This document shows, in pieces, positions 38,531-48,063 of a stretch of 64,000 nt of DNA (position 1 is its first letter; each line of letters opens with the position of its first letter). The stretch lies in NCBI RefSeq assembly GCF_000374805.1, contig NZ_KB895341.1, positions 62,001 to 126,000 on the forward strand. The letters run 5' to 3'. Under the pieces are notes generated by a model, which was not told where the DNA came from, did no database searches, and saw nothing but the letters and a program-made list of their open reading frames with translations. The position numbers were made by a program, and so were the translations under genes. This DNA comes from Chitiniphilus shinanonensis DSM 23277 (lineage in GTDB: Bacteria > Pseudomonadota > Gammaproteobacteria > Burkholderiales > Chitinibacteraceae).

Positions 38531-40144
38531 TTAGCCGCGCAGCAGGCTCAACACCTGTTGCGGCAGCGAGTTCGCCTGACCCAGCATTGCCGTACCGGCT
38601 TGTTGCAGGATCTGTGCACGCGTGAGGTTCGCGGTTTCCGATGCGAAGTCGGTGTCCTGGATCCGGCTACGGGCGGCCGACATGTTCTCGGACGTCGTTG
38701 CCAGGTTGGCCATCGTGGCGCTGAAGCGGCTTTGCAGTGCACCGAACTTCGAACGTTGGTCGGCGATGCGAGCCAGGGCGTCGTCCACCACGCGCAGCGA
38801 TTGGGTGGCCTTGTCGACCGACGACACATCCAGCTTTTCCACCGTCTTCAGGTCGGCCTGGTAGGTCGAGCCCGAGGCGAACGCGGTGCTGTTGTTCGAT
38901 GCCGTGAACATCACACCCGAGGTGAACGAAGCACCGCTGGTGGTCACCGAGAACGAGTTGGCCGAGTTCAGGGTCACCTGGCCGGCGAAGGTCACCGAGC
39001 CCGAGGCACCCGCGCTGAACACCGACGAGCTGGCCATGTACTGCTGGGCCCCGGTCGACGCGGTTGCATTGAAGTTCCAGGCGGACACGGTGCCGCCGAA
39101 GCCGGAGGCCACGCCGCTGGCCGAGCTCAGCACAATGTTGGAGCCATCGTCCGAGGTCAGCTTGATACCGTATTGGACGGTGCCGCTCGAATCCTGGAAG
39201 GTATCGAGCTGGGCGGTCACGCCGGTCTGGGCCGACTTCTGGTTGAAGGCGGAGATCGCCTGTTCGTATTCATCGGCGTCGATGCTACCGTTGTTGTTGG
39301 CATCCTTCACGTTGAAGGTCACCGACTGGAAGGTGTCGCTCTTGGAGCCGACCGCCAGGGTGTAGGTACCGCTGCCCATCGAAATAGTGGTTTCGGTACG
39401 GGCACTGGCCTTCACGCCGACGTTGGCCTGGTTGATCTTGGCGGCGATGTCGCGAGCCATGTCGGTGCCGGTCACCGAGATCGAGGTGCCGTTGATGCTG
39501 AAGGTGCCCGCACCGCTGACGGCTGCGCCGGCGGTATTCACGGTACCGGTGGCACCGGCGGCGTAGGTCGAGGAGCCGGTCACGAAGTTGCTGATCGACT
39601 TGGCGCCCGTGCCGTTGCCCGCGCCGGTCTGGTAGGTACCGTACTGGGTGGTGCGCAGGTTGGCGGTGGTGGCGGTGATGGTTTCGTTGGAGTTCGCGCC
39701 GACCTGGTAGGTGGCGGCGGTGAACGTGCCGTCGAACAGCTTCTGGCCGTTGAACTGGGTGGTTTGCGCGGTGCGGTCCAGTTCGGCGGTCAGCGATTGC
39801 ACTTCGGCGTTGATCGCTTCGCGGTCGCTGGCGCCCAGGGTGGCGTTACCGGCTTGCACCGACAGTTCGCGGATACGTTGCAGCATGTCGCCCATCTGGG
39901 ACAACGCGCCTTCGGCGGTCTGCGCCAGCGACACACCGTCGTTGGCGTTGCGCTGCGCCTGATCCATACCGCGGATCTGCGAGGTGAAACGTTGGGAAAT
40001 CGCCAGGCCGGCAGCATCATCCTTGGCACTGTTGATGCGCAGACCCGAGGAGAGCCGCTGCAGCGACGTGGTGAGGCTGGACTGGGAGGTGTTCAGGTTC
40101 CGCTGGGAGTTGAGTGACGGAACGTTCGTGTTGATGACTTGCAT
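38531..40144 (-). CDS. fliC: Flagellin, with EF-hand loop in the variable region
   Basis: 537 aa filament subunit. The conserved D0/D1 ends are complete: [41 protein letters not shown] and [24 protein letters not shown] at the N-terminus; [19 protein letters not shown] and a C-terminal [14 protein letters not shown]. The variable middle (about residues 175-420) is rich in Ser, Thr, Gly and Ala, suited to O-glycosylation. At residues 281-292 it holds [12 protein letters not shown], a canonical 12-residue EF-hand calcium loop. One sigma-28 promoter upstream; a glycosyltransferase and glycan locus directly upstream. Confidence 0.97.
   Translation of the reverse strand: MQVINTNVPSLNSQRNLNTSQSSLTTSLQRLSSGLRINSAKDDAAGLAISQRFTSQIRGMDQAQRNANDGVSLAQTAEGALSQMGDMLQRIRELSVQAGNATLGASDREAINAEVQSLTAELDRTAQTTQFNGQKLFDGTFTAATYQVGANSNETITATTANLRTTQYGTYQTGAGNGTGAKSISNFVTGSSTYAAGATGTVNTAGAAVSGAGTFSINGTSISVTGTDMARDIAAKINQANVGVKASARTETTISMGSGTYTLAVGSKSDTFQSVTFNVKDANNNGSIDADEYEQAISAFNQKSAQTGVTAQLDTFQDSSGTVQYGIKLTSDDGSNIVLSSASGVASGFGGTVSAWNFNATASTGAQQYMASSSVFSAGASGSVTFAGQVTLNSANSFSVTTSGASFTSGVMFTASNNSTAFASGSTYQADLKTVEKLDVSSVDKATQSLRVVDDALARIADQRSKFGALQSRFSATMANLATTSENMSAARSRIQDTDFASETANLTRAQILQQAGTAMLGQANSLPQQVLSLLRG
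39269..39304 (-). other. EF-hand calcium-binding loop inside flagellin
   Basis: Residues 281-292 of the flagellin read [12 protein letters not shown]. Positions 1, 3, 5, 7, 9 and 12 are Asp, Asn, Asn, Ser, Asp and Glu, with Gly at 6 and Ile at 8, which is the standard EF-hand pattern. It is flanked by strand- and helix-like segments (VTFNVK before, [11 protein letters not shown] after). Confidence 0.75.
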
Positions 40145-40214
40145 GAGGTTTCTCCTCGAGAGAACGCTTTTCTAGGGACGGTGATTCGGGCCACACGACC
40201 TGCCCTTGTTCCCG

Positions 40215-40241
40215 TTATCGACGCCTCATCGGGTAACTTTA
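40215..40241 (-). promoter_or_regulatory. Sigma-28 (FliA) promoter of fliC
   Basis: On the minus strand TAAAGTTA, 11 bases, GTCGATAA; the FliA consensus is TAAAGTTT-N11-GCCGATAA. It lies 70-97 bp upstream of the fliC ATG. GGAGAAACCTC is the ribosome binding site. Confidence 0.92.
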
Positions 40242-40351
40242 GCGGGAACATGTTTTTTTTCTCATATGCCCGCAAGCCAGTCATATGGCCGCTTCCAGCC
40301 CGCCGCCCCACCATCGGAGGCCGCGGGCCGGACCAGCGGCGCTGCACTGCG

Positions 40352-43300
40352 TCAATCCGGCAACCAGGCTTTGCGCCACCGCTCCAGGTTCTCGCCGCGC
40401 AGCATCCATTCCCTGCGCACCGTATCCCTGAGTTCGTCGCCCAGGCGAGCAGACGAATCCAGATCCGCCAGATGGGCACGGATGGCATCGACCCAATCGC
40501 GGAAGCGGTTCTTCACCAGCGTCACACCGGGCAGGCCGCTGCGATAGCAGACGATATCGGTGGCCACCACCGGAAAGCCGCAGATACCGTACTCAAGTAA
40601 GCGCAGATTGCTCTTGCACTCATTGAACAGGTTATGTTCCAGCGGCGCGAGCGCAAGGTCGAGATCGAGACTGGCCAGCTTGGCCGGATACTGCTCGATC
40701 GGCACGCCGGGGTGGAACTCGTGCACGTAGGGCCGGAGCTTGTCCGGGCACATGCCGAAGAACACCCATTCCACCTCGTTCGCCAGCTCCTTCACCACGT
40801 CGGCGATCAGCTCCAGATCGCCGGTATGGCTGGCGCCGCCGCCCCAGCCGACGCGGGGCTTGGCGCCGCCACGGCGCTTGCTTTGCACGCCATCCCACCA
40901 GCCCACCGGCAGGCGGTTCTCGATCACGCGGATATCGCTGTGCAGTTGCAGCTCACGATAGGCCTCGGCCAGCGGCGCGGTCGAGACGACGAAGCGGTCC
41001 ACGTAGGACAGCGCCTTGCGCATCTGCTTGAGCACATCCTTGGGCATGGCGTCGCGATGGAGGCTCTTCATCGGCAGGTTGGGCAGATAGTCGTCCAGTT
41101 CGTAGACCAGGAAGCACGGCGTATTCCTGCGCATATGGCGGATGAACTCCACCTGCAGCTCACTGTTCTGCCGTTGCAGGATGATCGAATCGGCACCGAA
41201 CTTGGCCAGTTCGAACGGCGGCAGCAGTTCGAACGACACCGCGCCGTCGATCAACAGTGCGTCGTACATGGCGATATACGGTTGCAGCACGCGGTAATGG
41301 CCGCAGCCCATCTGGTCACCCGGATGCGCCAGCACGCGCGGCGCGGCCGGCCACGAGATCGGGCGATGCGTGAGGAGGCTGCGCGTCTCGACTTCGAAAC
41401 CATTGCCGCTCAACGTCATGTTGCGGTTGTATGCCGGATCGTGGGCGATCACCGACCACCACTTGCGGTACATGGCGTCCCCCTCGCGCTCCAAACGCTT
41501 GCGCTTGGCCTCCAGCTTGTCCGGATCGATCATCCTCTGACTGACGCTGCCTTCGTGCAGCAGCGCGGCATAGGGCGTCCAGACCGTGAAGTAGCCTTGT
41601 GCACGCACCTTCAGGCACAGGTCCACGTCGTTGAACGCCACGACGAAATCCTGCTCGTCCAGGCCACCGACCGCCTGGTAGACCTCCTTGCGGATCATCA
41701 GACATGCCGCGGTGACCACTGGGTAGTTCTGATCCACCGCAAAACGGAACATGTAGCCCAGGGCGTCGGCCGGCATACCCACGCCGGGATGGTCGGCCGG
41801 GCCGCGTAGCCCCACCACCACGCCGGCATGCTGGATGCACCCATCCGGGAAATGCAGCTTGGCACCGACAACGCCCACCTCGGGCCGTTGCGCATGGTTG
41901 AGCAGCGCCTCCAGCCAATCCGGCTGGAACACGGCGGTATCGTTGTTCAACAGCAGCAGGTATTCGCCACGGGCAATACCCACGGCGGCATTGTTCATCG
42001 CCGAATAGTTGAACGGATACGGATAACGCAGCACCCGAATACGCTCGCTGCCCAGCGATTCCAGCCCATCCAGATACGCCTGGGCTGCGGGGGTCTCGCT
42101 GCCGTTGTCCACCACGATCAGTTCGTAGTTCGGATAGGTGGTCTTCTCCATCAGCGATTCGATGCAGCGCCGCAACATCGGCAACTGATCCTTGGTCGGC
42201 ACGATGATGGATACCAGCGGCTGGGCAGAATGCTGGTACAGCACGCGTTGCAGGCCCGGTGCCGCGCCTTGCCGGATCTCGTGGGCGATGCCCAGGCGCT
42301 CCAGGTGGGCACTGGTGGCGCGCATCGTCGCCTCGGCAATGTCGGGTCGGGCAAGCCACTGGCCGAAGGATTGCGCCGCGTGGTGCAACAGGTGGTCGAG
42401 GTGGCCGATGGTGTGCAGGCCCTTTTCCTCCACCACCCGGAACAACAGTTCCAGGTGACCCGCCTCGCCCAGATGGGTCGGCCAGCCGCCCAGCTCCAGC
42501 AGGCAATCGCGCTGAATGGCAAAAGCACTGCCGACGTAGGGCATGCTGCGCAGCAGATCCAGGTTGAAATCGGGCTTGAAGACCGGCTCGCCGAAACCGC
42601 CGTCGCCGTCGATGGCATCCTCGTCCAGATAGCAGCAGGTGAGCGCTTCGAACTCGTCGATGCCCTCGGCCAACAGCAGCAGCGCCGACGGTTCCAGCCG
42701 GTCGCCGCCATGCAACAGGAACAACCAGTCGCACGGCAGCTGCCTGGCCACTTCGTTCAGTTGCTCGGCCCAGTCGTCGCCCACCTGCAACCACAATACC
42801 CGGTCGCTCTGGTTACCCGATGGGGCCGGGTTGCGTGAAAGGATGACGATCGACGCCGGCTTGTAGAGCTGCTCGCTCAGGCTGTTCAGGGTATCGACCA
42901 CCTGGCGGATACTGCCCGCCAAATCGAGTACCACCGCGGTAATCAGCGGCTGCTTCCGCCAGGTCTGCATCCGGGCATCGAAGTGCTGCGCTTCAGCGCG
43001 GGTCAGGCGCTGCTCGGCCAGCCAGCGAGCATACTGTTGATCCTTGCCCGGTTTGCTTTCAACCGGGTCCGGGGCAACTTCGACCTGGGTTTCGCCCCCT
43101 CCAAGCCGCATCTCCAACTCGTGCTTGTAAGGCGCTGCCTGAGCGACATCGTGCTCACTGGCACGCAACGCCAGTTCGTACGCCGTGGCCGTGGCCATCA
43201 TGGGCCGCTGGAAAAAGTTCTGATCCGCCTGTTCGAACATGCGCGCCAGTTCGAGCAAGGCGGCGGCCCGCTGAGCCGGGCTGGTACATTCGACCGGTAG

Positions 43301-44926
43301 CAGGCGTTCAAGCGGCCATTGCTGTGCCGCCCGCGTCATGACAGCAACCGTTTCGATTCGCGTCTGGAAACTCGGCCCTTCGCTGCCGAACACGCTGAGA
43401 TTGCGCCCGTGTACCCGGTAGTCGGTCAGGCGCTCGGGCAGGCGAGCCAGTTCGCCCCGCAGCAGTAATCGAACCCACAGATCGTAATCCTGCACATACC
43501 GCAGCAACGGGGAGTACCCCCCCAACGCGTGCAGATCCGCCGCCCGGATCATTGCCGAAGGCGCATTCAGCATGTTCCCGGCCAGCAACTGACGGCGCAG
43601 GTGATAAATGGGCTGATTGAACAGCGCGTCGATCTGCGCCAGATGCGGAGCCGGCTCGCCATGCTCGTCGATGGGGGAAACTTCGGTGAACACCGCCACC
43701 GTGTCAGGGTGATGCAGCAGGTATTCGACCTGCTTGGCGAGGCGATCCGGAAGCATGCGGTCATCCGACCCCAGCAGCGCGATGAACTCGCCGCGCGCCG
43801 CCTGGAATGCCAGATTGGGCGCGCGCGTGGGCCCGAGGTTCTCCTCCAGGGCAATCAAGCGCAAACGATCGGGATGACGCTCTGCGTAGTACCGGATGAT
43901 CGTGGCGGTCTCATCGGGTGACGCATCGTCCACCACCACGATCTCCACATTCGGGTAGCTCTGCGCCAGCACCGACTCGAGGCATTCGCCGATGTAGGCG
44001 GCGTGGTTGTATGAGCTGATGCAGACACTGACCAGCGGTACGCATAGCACCTCGCGGATGGCCGCCGCCCGGGCGCGAAGTTCTTCCTGGTCCATGCCCG
44101 AACCACTGGACAACCGCTGCTGGTAGTGGTGCCAGATCCGCTCGCCGGCCGCGCTCAAGCGTTTTGCTCTCTCTGGATCGGTCAGGTTCGATTCGAGGAT
44201 TTCAGTGTGCTCGGTCAGCAACCGCTCCGAAGCAGAGGCGCTTTGTGCTTCCTCGCCGGCCTGCACGCGCCGGCCGACGGTGGACTGGCGCAGGAACACG
44301 AAGTCCGGGTATTTGCGGGCGATGCGCGTCCACAGTTCCCAGTCTCCGGCCTCCAGGTCCGGCCGGCGCAACGAGCCGTCCGGCAGCCGCACCGTATCGA
44401 ACACGCTGCGCCGCAACATCACGGCAGGTGGCTCGATGTAGTTGCCGAAGCTGAGCAGGTCGACCACTTCGTCGCGGTGGCCGAAGTAGGAATGCGGCAG
44501 ATGGCCGGGATGCGCGGCATGGCGCACCGTCTCGCCGTGTTCATTGATCCAGCTGCATTGGGTGTACGCCAGTGCCGCCTCTGGATGCAGCTCCAGCGCC
44601 GAGAACAGCGAGGCCAGATGATCGGGATGGATCACCTCGTCCGAGCCCAGCACCACCACATAGCGCCCACTGCCCGCTTCGACACAGCGGTTGTAGTTGC
44701 CAATCGCCCCCAAGTGCTGCGGATTGACCTCGTAGCGGAAGTTGGGATGGTCCCGGTAGCGCGCCAGCACCTCCAGGGTATCGTCTGTGGATTGATCGTC
44801 GAACACCAGCAATTCGAACGACACGCCGGCCTGGGCCAGCACCGATTCGATGGTCTGGCCGATATAGCGCGCGTTGTTGTACGACATCACCGCGACAGTG
44901 ACATCCGGGCGGGCAGTTGTAGTCAT
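40352..44926 (-). CDS. Giant multi-domain glycosyltransferase (several GT2 modules plus a C-terminal GT-B)
   Basis: 1,524 aa, cytoplasmic. Four GT2-like modules in a row: residues 8-230 (VTVAVMSYNNARYIGQTIES), 297-545 (VSVCISSYNHAAYIGECLES), a degenerate one at 658-880 (without a clear sugar-nucleotide DxD), and 904-1170 (LVSIIVPTKDQLPMLRRCIES, then LLLNNDTAVF and DVDLCLKVRAQG, WbbL-like). A C-terminal GT-B-like region (about 1190-1524) has LVYELDDYLPNLP, RVGWGGGASHTGDLELI and NLRLLEYGICGFPVVATD. Start at MTTTARPDVTVAV by family length. It is the last gene of the glycan run and its stop is about 110 bp from the fliC promoter, so I infer a role in flagellin glycosylation; surface polysaccharide is the alternative. 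Confidence 0.88.
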   Translation of the reverse strand: MTTTARPDVTVAVMSYNNARYIGQTIESVLAQAGVSFELLVFDDQSTDDTLEVLARYRDHPNFRYEVNPQHLGAIGNYNRCVEAGSGRYVVVLGSDEVIHPDHLASLFSALELHPEAALAYTQCSWINEHGETVRHAAHPGHLPHSYFGHRDEVVDLLSFGNYIEPPAVMLRRSVFDTVRLPDGSLRRPDLEAGDWELWTRIARKYPDFVFLRQSTVGRRVQAGEEAQSASASERLLTEHTEILESNLTDPERAKRLSAAGERIWHHYQQRLSSGSGMDQEELRARAAAIREVLCVPLVSVCISSYNHAAYIGECLESVLAQSYPNVEIVVVDDASPDETATIIRYYAERHPDRLRLIALEENLGPTRAPNLAFQAARGEFIALLGSDDRMLPDRLAKQVEYLLHHPDTVAVFTEVSPIDEHGEPAPHLAQIDALFNQPIYHLRRQLLAGNMLNAPSAMIRAADLHALGGYSPLLRYVQDYDLWVRLLLRGELARLPERLTDYRVHGRNLSVFGSEGPSFQTRIETVAVMTRAAQQWPLERLLPVECTSPAQRAAALLELARMFEQADQNFFQRPMMATATAYELALRASEHDVAQAAPYKHELEMRLGGGETQVEVAPDPVESKPGKDQQYARWLAEQRLTRAEAQHFDARMQTWRKQPLITAVVLDLAGSIRQVVDTLNSLSEQLYKPASIVILSRNPAPSGNQSDRVLWLQVGDDWAEQLNEVARQLPCDWLFLLHGGDRLEPSALLLLAEGIDEFEALTCCYLDEDAIDGDGGFGEPVFKPDFNLDLLRSMPYVGSAFAIQRDCLLELGGWPTHLGEAGHLELLFRVVEEKGLHTIGHLDHLLHHAAQSFGQWLARPDIAEATMRATSAHLERLGIAHEIRQGAAPGLQRVLYQHSAQPLVSIIVPTKDQLPMLRRCIESLMEKTTYPNYELIVVDNGSETPAAQAYLDGLESLGSERIRVLRYPYPFNYSAMNNAAVGIARGEYLLLLNNDTAVFQPDWLEALLNHAQRPEVGVVGAKLHFPDGCIQHAGVVVGLRGPADHPGVGMPADALGYMFRFAVDQNYPVVTAACLMIRKEVYQAVGGLDEQDFVVAFNDVDLCLKVRAQGYFTVWTPYAALLHEGSVSQRMIDPDKLEAKRKRLEREGDAMYRKWWSVIAHDPAYNRNMTLSGNGFEVETRSLLTHRPISWPAAPRVLAHPGDQMGCGHYRVLQPYIAMYDALLIDGAVSFELLPPFELAKFGADSIILQRQNSELQVEFIRHMRRNTPCFLVYELDDYLPNLPMKSLHRDAMPKDVLKQMRKALSYVDRFVVSTAPLAEAYRELQLHSDIRVIENRLPVGWWDGVQSKRRGGAKPRVGWGGGASHTGDLELIADVVKELANEVEWVFFGMCPDKLRPYVHEFHPGVPIEQYPAKLASLDLDLALAPLEHNLFNECKSNLRLLEYGICGFPVVATDIVCYRSGLPGVTLVKNRFRDWVDAIRAHLADLDSSARLGDELRDTVRREWMLRGENLERWRKAWLPD

Positions 44927-44939
44927 GATTGGATTCCGC

Positions 44940-46025
44940 TCAGGCAGGATGATGCAGGTGGGGCCAGTTCGACATCGTTCCCGGTGGCGCCAGCAGCTGG
45001 TGGACGTGCTCGGCGAAGAACTGTTCGCTGTCGCCCGGGTTGAACAACAGCCAGTCGCTGAAATCGGCGATCTGCCGCTCCAGGAACGCATGGTGGGTCT
45101 GCGCCAGCCGCAGCTTGGGCACCACATCGTCCAGCGAACGCACCACCAGGCCGATGTTCTCGCGGCGCTCGAACTGGATGCCGCGCATGCCGGCCTCGTC
45201 CGCCGTGTTCGGCGCGAAGAACAGCGCGGGCCGGCCGAAGGTGAAGGCGTAAGTGAAGCCAGTGCCGGAAATGTCGGTCAACATCAGGTGGCTGCGGGCG
45301 TAGGTGTCGAAGTAGTTGCCGGAGCGATCCAGCGTGAAGCGTGGATGATCCTGGAAGCGCGCGACGATGCGCTCCACCACCGGCTTGTCCTGGTCGCGCC
45401 ACGATTCCATATGCGGGCGGAACACCACCGCGATGCCGTCGTCCAGCATCGACGCGACCAACTGTTCGCCGTACTGGTTGAGGATGGAAAAGCCACGGTT
45501 GACGTAATAGGCGTGCGTCGGCGCGAACACCACCGTCAACACCTCCGGCGCGGTCAGGCCGGATTCGGCCAGCTGGCGCCGCTGGCCGTCGAGCTTGGGA
45601 TAACCCACCGGCATCAGCGTCTTGTTCGACCAGCGCCGCTCGCGGCCCAACGCGGTGAACTCGTCGATATGGTGGCGCCCCGCGCAGGCAATCACGTCGT
45701 AGTGGTCGAACATTCCCTTGTCGTAGACCCCGTCCAGACTGGTCAGCGACACCAGGAAATGCACCCGCCGCGCCCGCTTCGGAAAATGCGCGGACTGGCC
45801 CACGAACGGCGTCAGGTAGAGATCGGCCTCCTGCGCGCCCACCGCCTCCAGCGGCACGTCGAATGCATAGTCGATGCCCGGGGATTTCGGTTGCGGAAAT
45901 GACGCTTCGGGGAAGGCGTTGAACCAGCGCACCCGTGCGCCGCGCGCGGCCAGCAGCGCCGGAATCCGCCCCAGGTTCAACACGTGCGAGACGTGGTAGC
46001 AATAGCAGAGCACATCGAAGGACAT
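44940..46025 (-). CDS. CDP-glycerol glycerophosphotransferase-like protein; candidate phosphoramidate transferase
   Basis: 361 aa, GT-B-like fold of the TagB/TagF family (Glyphos_transf), which moves a phospho-alcohol from a CDP carrier to a glycan. Visible family blocks: PVGYPKLDGQRRQLAE, VVFAPTHAYYVN, VVFRPHMESWRDQDKPVVERIV (His of the RPH motif) and HLMLTDISGTGFTYAFTFGRPALFF. No CDP-glycerol synthase gene is present, while the neighbours make a CDP-linked phosphoramidate, so I infer that it may transfer that group. Start and stop of this and the upstream gene overlap (TGATG). Confidence 0.7.
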   Translation of the reverse strand: MSFDVLCYCYHVSHVLNLGRIPALLAARGARVRWFNAFPEASFPQPKSPGIDYAFDVPLEAVGAQEADLYLTPFVGQSAHFPKRARRVHFLVSLTSLDGVYDKGMFDHYDVIACAGRHHIDEFTALGRERRWSNKTLMPVGYPKLDGQRRQLAESGLTAPEVLTVVFAPTHAYYVNRGFSILNQYGEQLVASMLDDGIAVVFRPHMESWRDQDKPVVERIVARFQDHPRFTLDRSGNYFDTYARSHLMLTDISGTGFTYAFTFGRPALFFAPNTADEAGMRGIQFERRENIGLVVRSLDDVVPKLRLAQTHHAFLERQIADFSDWLLFNPGDSEQFFAEHVHQLLAPPGTMSNWPHLHHPA

Positions 46026-46969
46026 CAGCGGGCGTCCTGTTCGGCAACGAGGTTGAGAAAGCTGGCGTAGTCGCGGATGTAATCGTCCGCGTCGTAGGCA
46101 TGCGAGGCGAACACCAGCAGCACCGCATCCGGACTATAGGCGTACTGGCTGGCCCACGTCATCGCGGGCAGGTGCAGCCCCTTGCGCGGATGGTTGAGCA
46201 CGAACTCCTGGCGCGTGTGGCCGTCGTCCGCCACCACGCGCAGGCTGCCGCGCACGCAGACCAGGAACTGCTCGCACACCTTGTGCGCGTGTTCGCCGCG
46301 CACGTCCTTGCTCGGCACGTCGAACACCATGAAATAGCGTTGGGGCTGGAACGGCACGTCGGCGGGAAAATGGCCGACGGTCAACGCACCGCGCAGATCC
46401 TCGAACACCGGCATTTCCAGGTAGCGCACGCCGCGCACCTGGCAGTTGCCATCGCCGACGGTCCGCGGCGCGCTCGCGGGGGAAGGCTTCTTCGTGTCCA
46501 CCGGCGTGGTGGCATAGCCGACGATGCGCGCCGGGTTGCCGACCACGATGGCATAGGGTGGCACCGAGTGCGTGACCACCGCGCCGGCACCGATCATCGC
46601 GTGCTGCCCGATGGTCAGCCCGGGCAGGATGGTGGCGTTGGCGCCGATCGACGCGTGATGTTCGATGCGGGTCTGGGCAAACGCCTCCGGGTACTGCTTG
46701 CTGCGCGGGAAGCGGTCATTGGTGAAGGTGGCGTTCGGGCCGATGAACACATCGTCGCCGATGCGCAGGCCGTCCCACAGTTGCACGCCGCATTTGACCG
46801 TGACGCGGTCGCCCAGTACCACGTCGTTCTCGATGAACACCTGATCGCAGATATTGCAGTCGGCGCCGACGCGCGCTCCGGGCAGTACGTGGGCGAAGGC
46901 CCACACCCGGGTGCCGTCGCCGATCTGCGTGCTCTCGCACAAGCCGGAAGGGTGGACGTAGTAGTTCAT
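46025..46969 (-). CDS. Bifunctional sugar acetyltransferase / 3,4-ketoisomerase (WxcM-like, FdtC-FdtA fusion)
   Basis: 314 aa, two domains. Residues 1-165: left-handed beta-helix hexapeptide acetyltransferase (GDGTRVWAFAHVLPGARVG, then IGPNATFTNDRFPRS and TILPGLTIGQHAMIGAGAVV), like FdtC that acetylates the 3-amino group. Residues 175-314: FdtA/QdtA-type cupin isomerase (VFDVPSKDVRGEHAHKVCEQFLV, with the catalytic His), which turns dTDP-4-keto-6-deoxyglucose into the 3-keto isomer. With the DegT gene that it overlaps by 4 bp this makes a dTDP-3-acetamido-3,6-dideoxyhexose (Fuc3NAc or Qui3NAc). rmlA and rmlB for the precursor are not in the window. Confidence 0.88.
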   Translation of the reverse strand: MNYYVHPSGLCESTQIGDGTRVWAFAHVLPGARVGADCNICDQVFIENDVVLGDRVTVKCGVQLWDGLRIGDDVFIGPNATFTNDRFPRSKQYPEAFAQTRIEHHASIGANATILPGLTIGQHAMIGAGAVVTHSVPPYAIVVGNPARIVGYATTPVDTKKPSPASAPRTVGDGNCQVRGVRYLEMPVFEDLRGALTVGHFPADVPFQPQRYFMVFDVPSKDVRGEHAHKVCEQFLVCVRGSLRVVADDGHTRQEFVLNHPRKGLHLPAMTWASQYAYSPDAVLLVFASHAYDADDYIRDYASFLNLVAEQDAR

Positions 46970-48063
46970 GCCGCATGCTCCGCCGCTGCGGCCCGGCACG
47001 CCGCGATGACCTGATCGATCTCGGCATCGGACAACTCGGGAAAACACGGCAAGGTCAGGATGGTCTGCGCCGCGCGCTCGGTTTCCGGCAGCGACACGCC
47101 GGGCGCCGCCACGCTTTGCAGGTGATCGGGAATCGGATAGTGGATCTCGGTGGCGATGCCCGCCGCGGCCAGCGCGCTGCGCACCGCATCGCGCGCGGCG
47201 AGGCGCACCACGCACAGGTGGGCCACGTCGTCGTCGCCCGGCGGCAACGGCAGTTGCCAGCCCAGGTCGGCCAGGCCGGCTCGATAGCGCTGCACGATCG
47301 CGCGCCGCCGCGCGTTCCAGCCATCGAGGTGCGGCAGCTTGGCTCGCAACACCGCCGCCTGCAATTCGTCGAGCCGGCTGTTGCGCCCGCCCTCCAGGCC
47401 GACGTGGTACTTGCCGCGCCAGCCGTACTGTCGCAGGCTGCGCAGCCGTTCCAGCAGCTCGGCGTCGTTGCTCGCCACCGCGCCACCGTCGCCCAGGGCT
47501 CCCAGGTTCTTGGTCGGGTAGAAGCTGAACGCGGCCAGATCGCCCCAACTGCCGGCGCGGCGGCCGTCGCGCATCGCGCCGTGCGCCTGCGCGCAGTCTT
47601 CGATCAGCGCAATACCGCGGGCGCGGGCCCAGGCCAGCGCGCCTGCGGCATCGGCCATGCGGCCGTAGAGGTGGGTCAGCACCAGCGCGCGGGTGCGCGG
47701 CGTGACGGCCGCGTCGAGCAGGCGCAGGTCCAGTTGCATCGACTGCGGCTCGATATCCACATAGCGCGGCACGGCGCCGATCGCGCGGATGGCGGTGCTG
47801 GCGTACATCCCGGCATTGGCCACCGTCAGCACTTCGTCGCCGGGGCCGACCTCCAGTGTGCGCAGCGCCAGTTCCAGCGCGTCGGTGCCGTTGCCGACCG
47901 CCACGGTGCCTGCCACGCCGAGGTATTGCGCGAATTCGGCCTCGAACGCCTGGTTCTCCGGCCCGAGGATGTAGTAGCCGCGTTGCAGCACGCGGTCGAT
48001 GGCGGCGCGCAATTCGGCGTCGAGCGCGCCGTTGTGCCGTCCCAGATCGTTAATCAGCAACAT
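46966..48063 (-). CDS. DegT/DnrJ/EryC1 aminotransferase (FdtB-like)
   Basis: 365 aa, PLP-dependent sugar aminotransferase. Catalytic Lys185 is in AFSFYPTKNLGALGDGGAV. LIEDCAQAHGA holds the PLP-ring Asp. VGNGTDALELALRTLEVGPGDEV and SRLDELQAAVLRAKL are typical of the 3-keto sugar branch (FdtB, QdtB). Expected to add the amino group at C3 of the isomer made by the downstream fused enzyme. Overlaps its upstream neighbour by 14 bp and the downstream one by 4 bp. Confidence 0.88.
   Translation of the reverse strand: MLLINDLGRHNGALDAELRAAIDRVLQRGYYILGPENQAFEAEFAQYLGVAGTVAVGNGTDALELALRTLEVGPGDEVLTVANAGMYASTAIRAIGAVPRYVDIEPQSMQLDLRLLDAAVTPRTRALVLTHLYGRMADAAGALAWARARGIALIEDCAQAHGAMRDGRRAGSWGDLAAFSFYPTKNLGALGDGGAVASNDAELLERLRSLRQYGWRGKYHVGLEGGRNSRLDELQAAVLRAKLPHLDGWNARRRAIVQRYRAGLADLGWQLPLPPGDDDVAHLCVVRLAARDAVRSALAAAGIATEIHYPIPDHLQSVAAPGVSLPETERAAQTILTLPCFPELSDAEIDQVIAACRAAAAEHAA

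Noticed and set aside
45935-47014. Plus-strand frames inside the glycan locus as extra genes
   Set aside because: They are shadows of the acetyltransferase/ketoisomerase and aminotransferase genes, which overlap by a few bases and leave no room.
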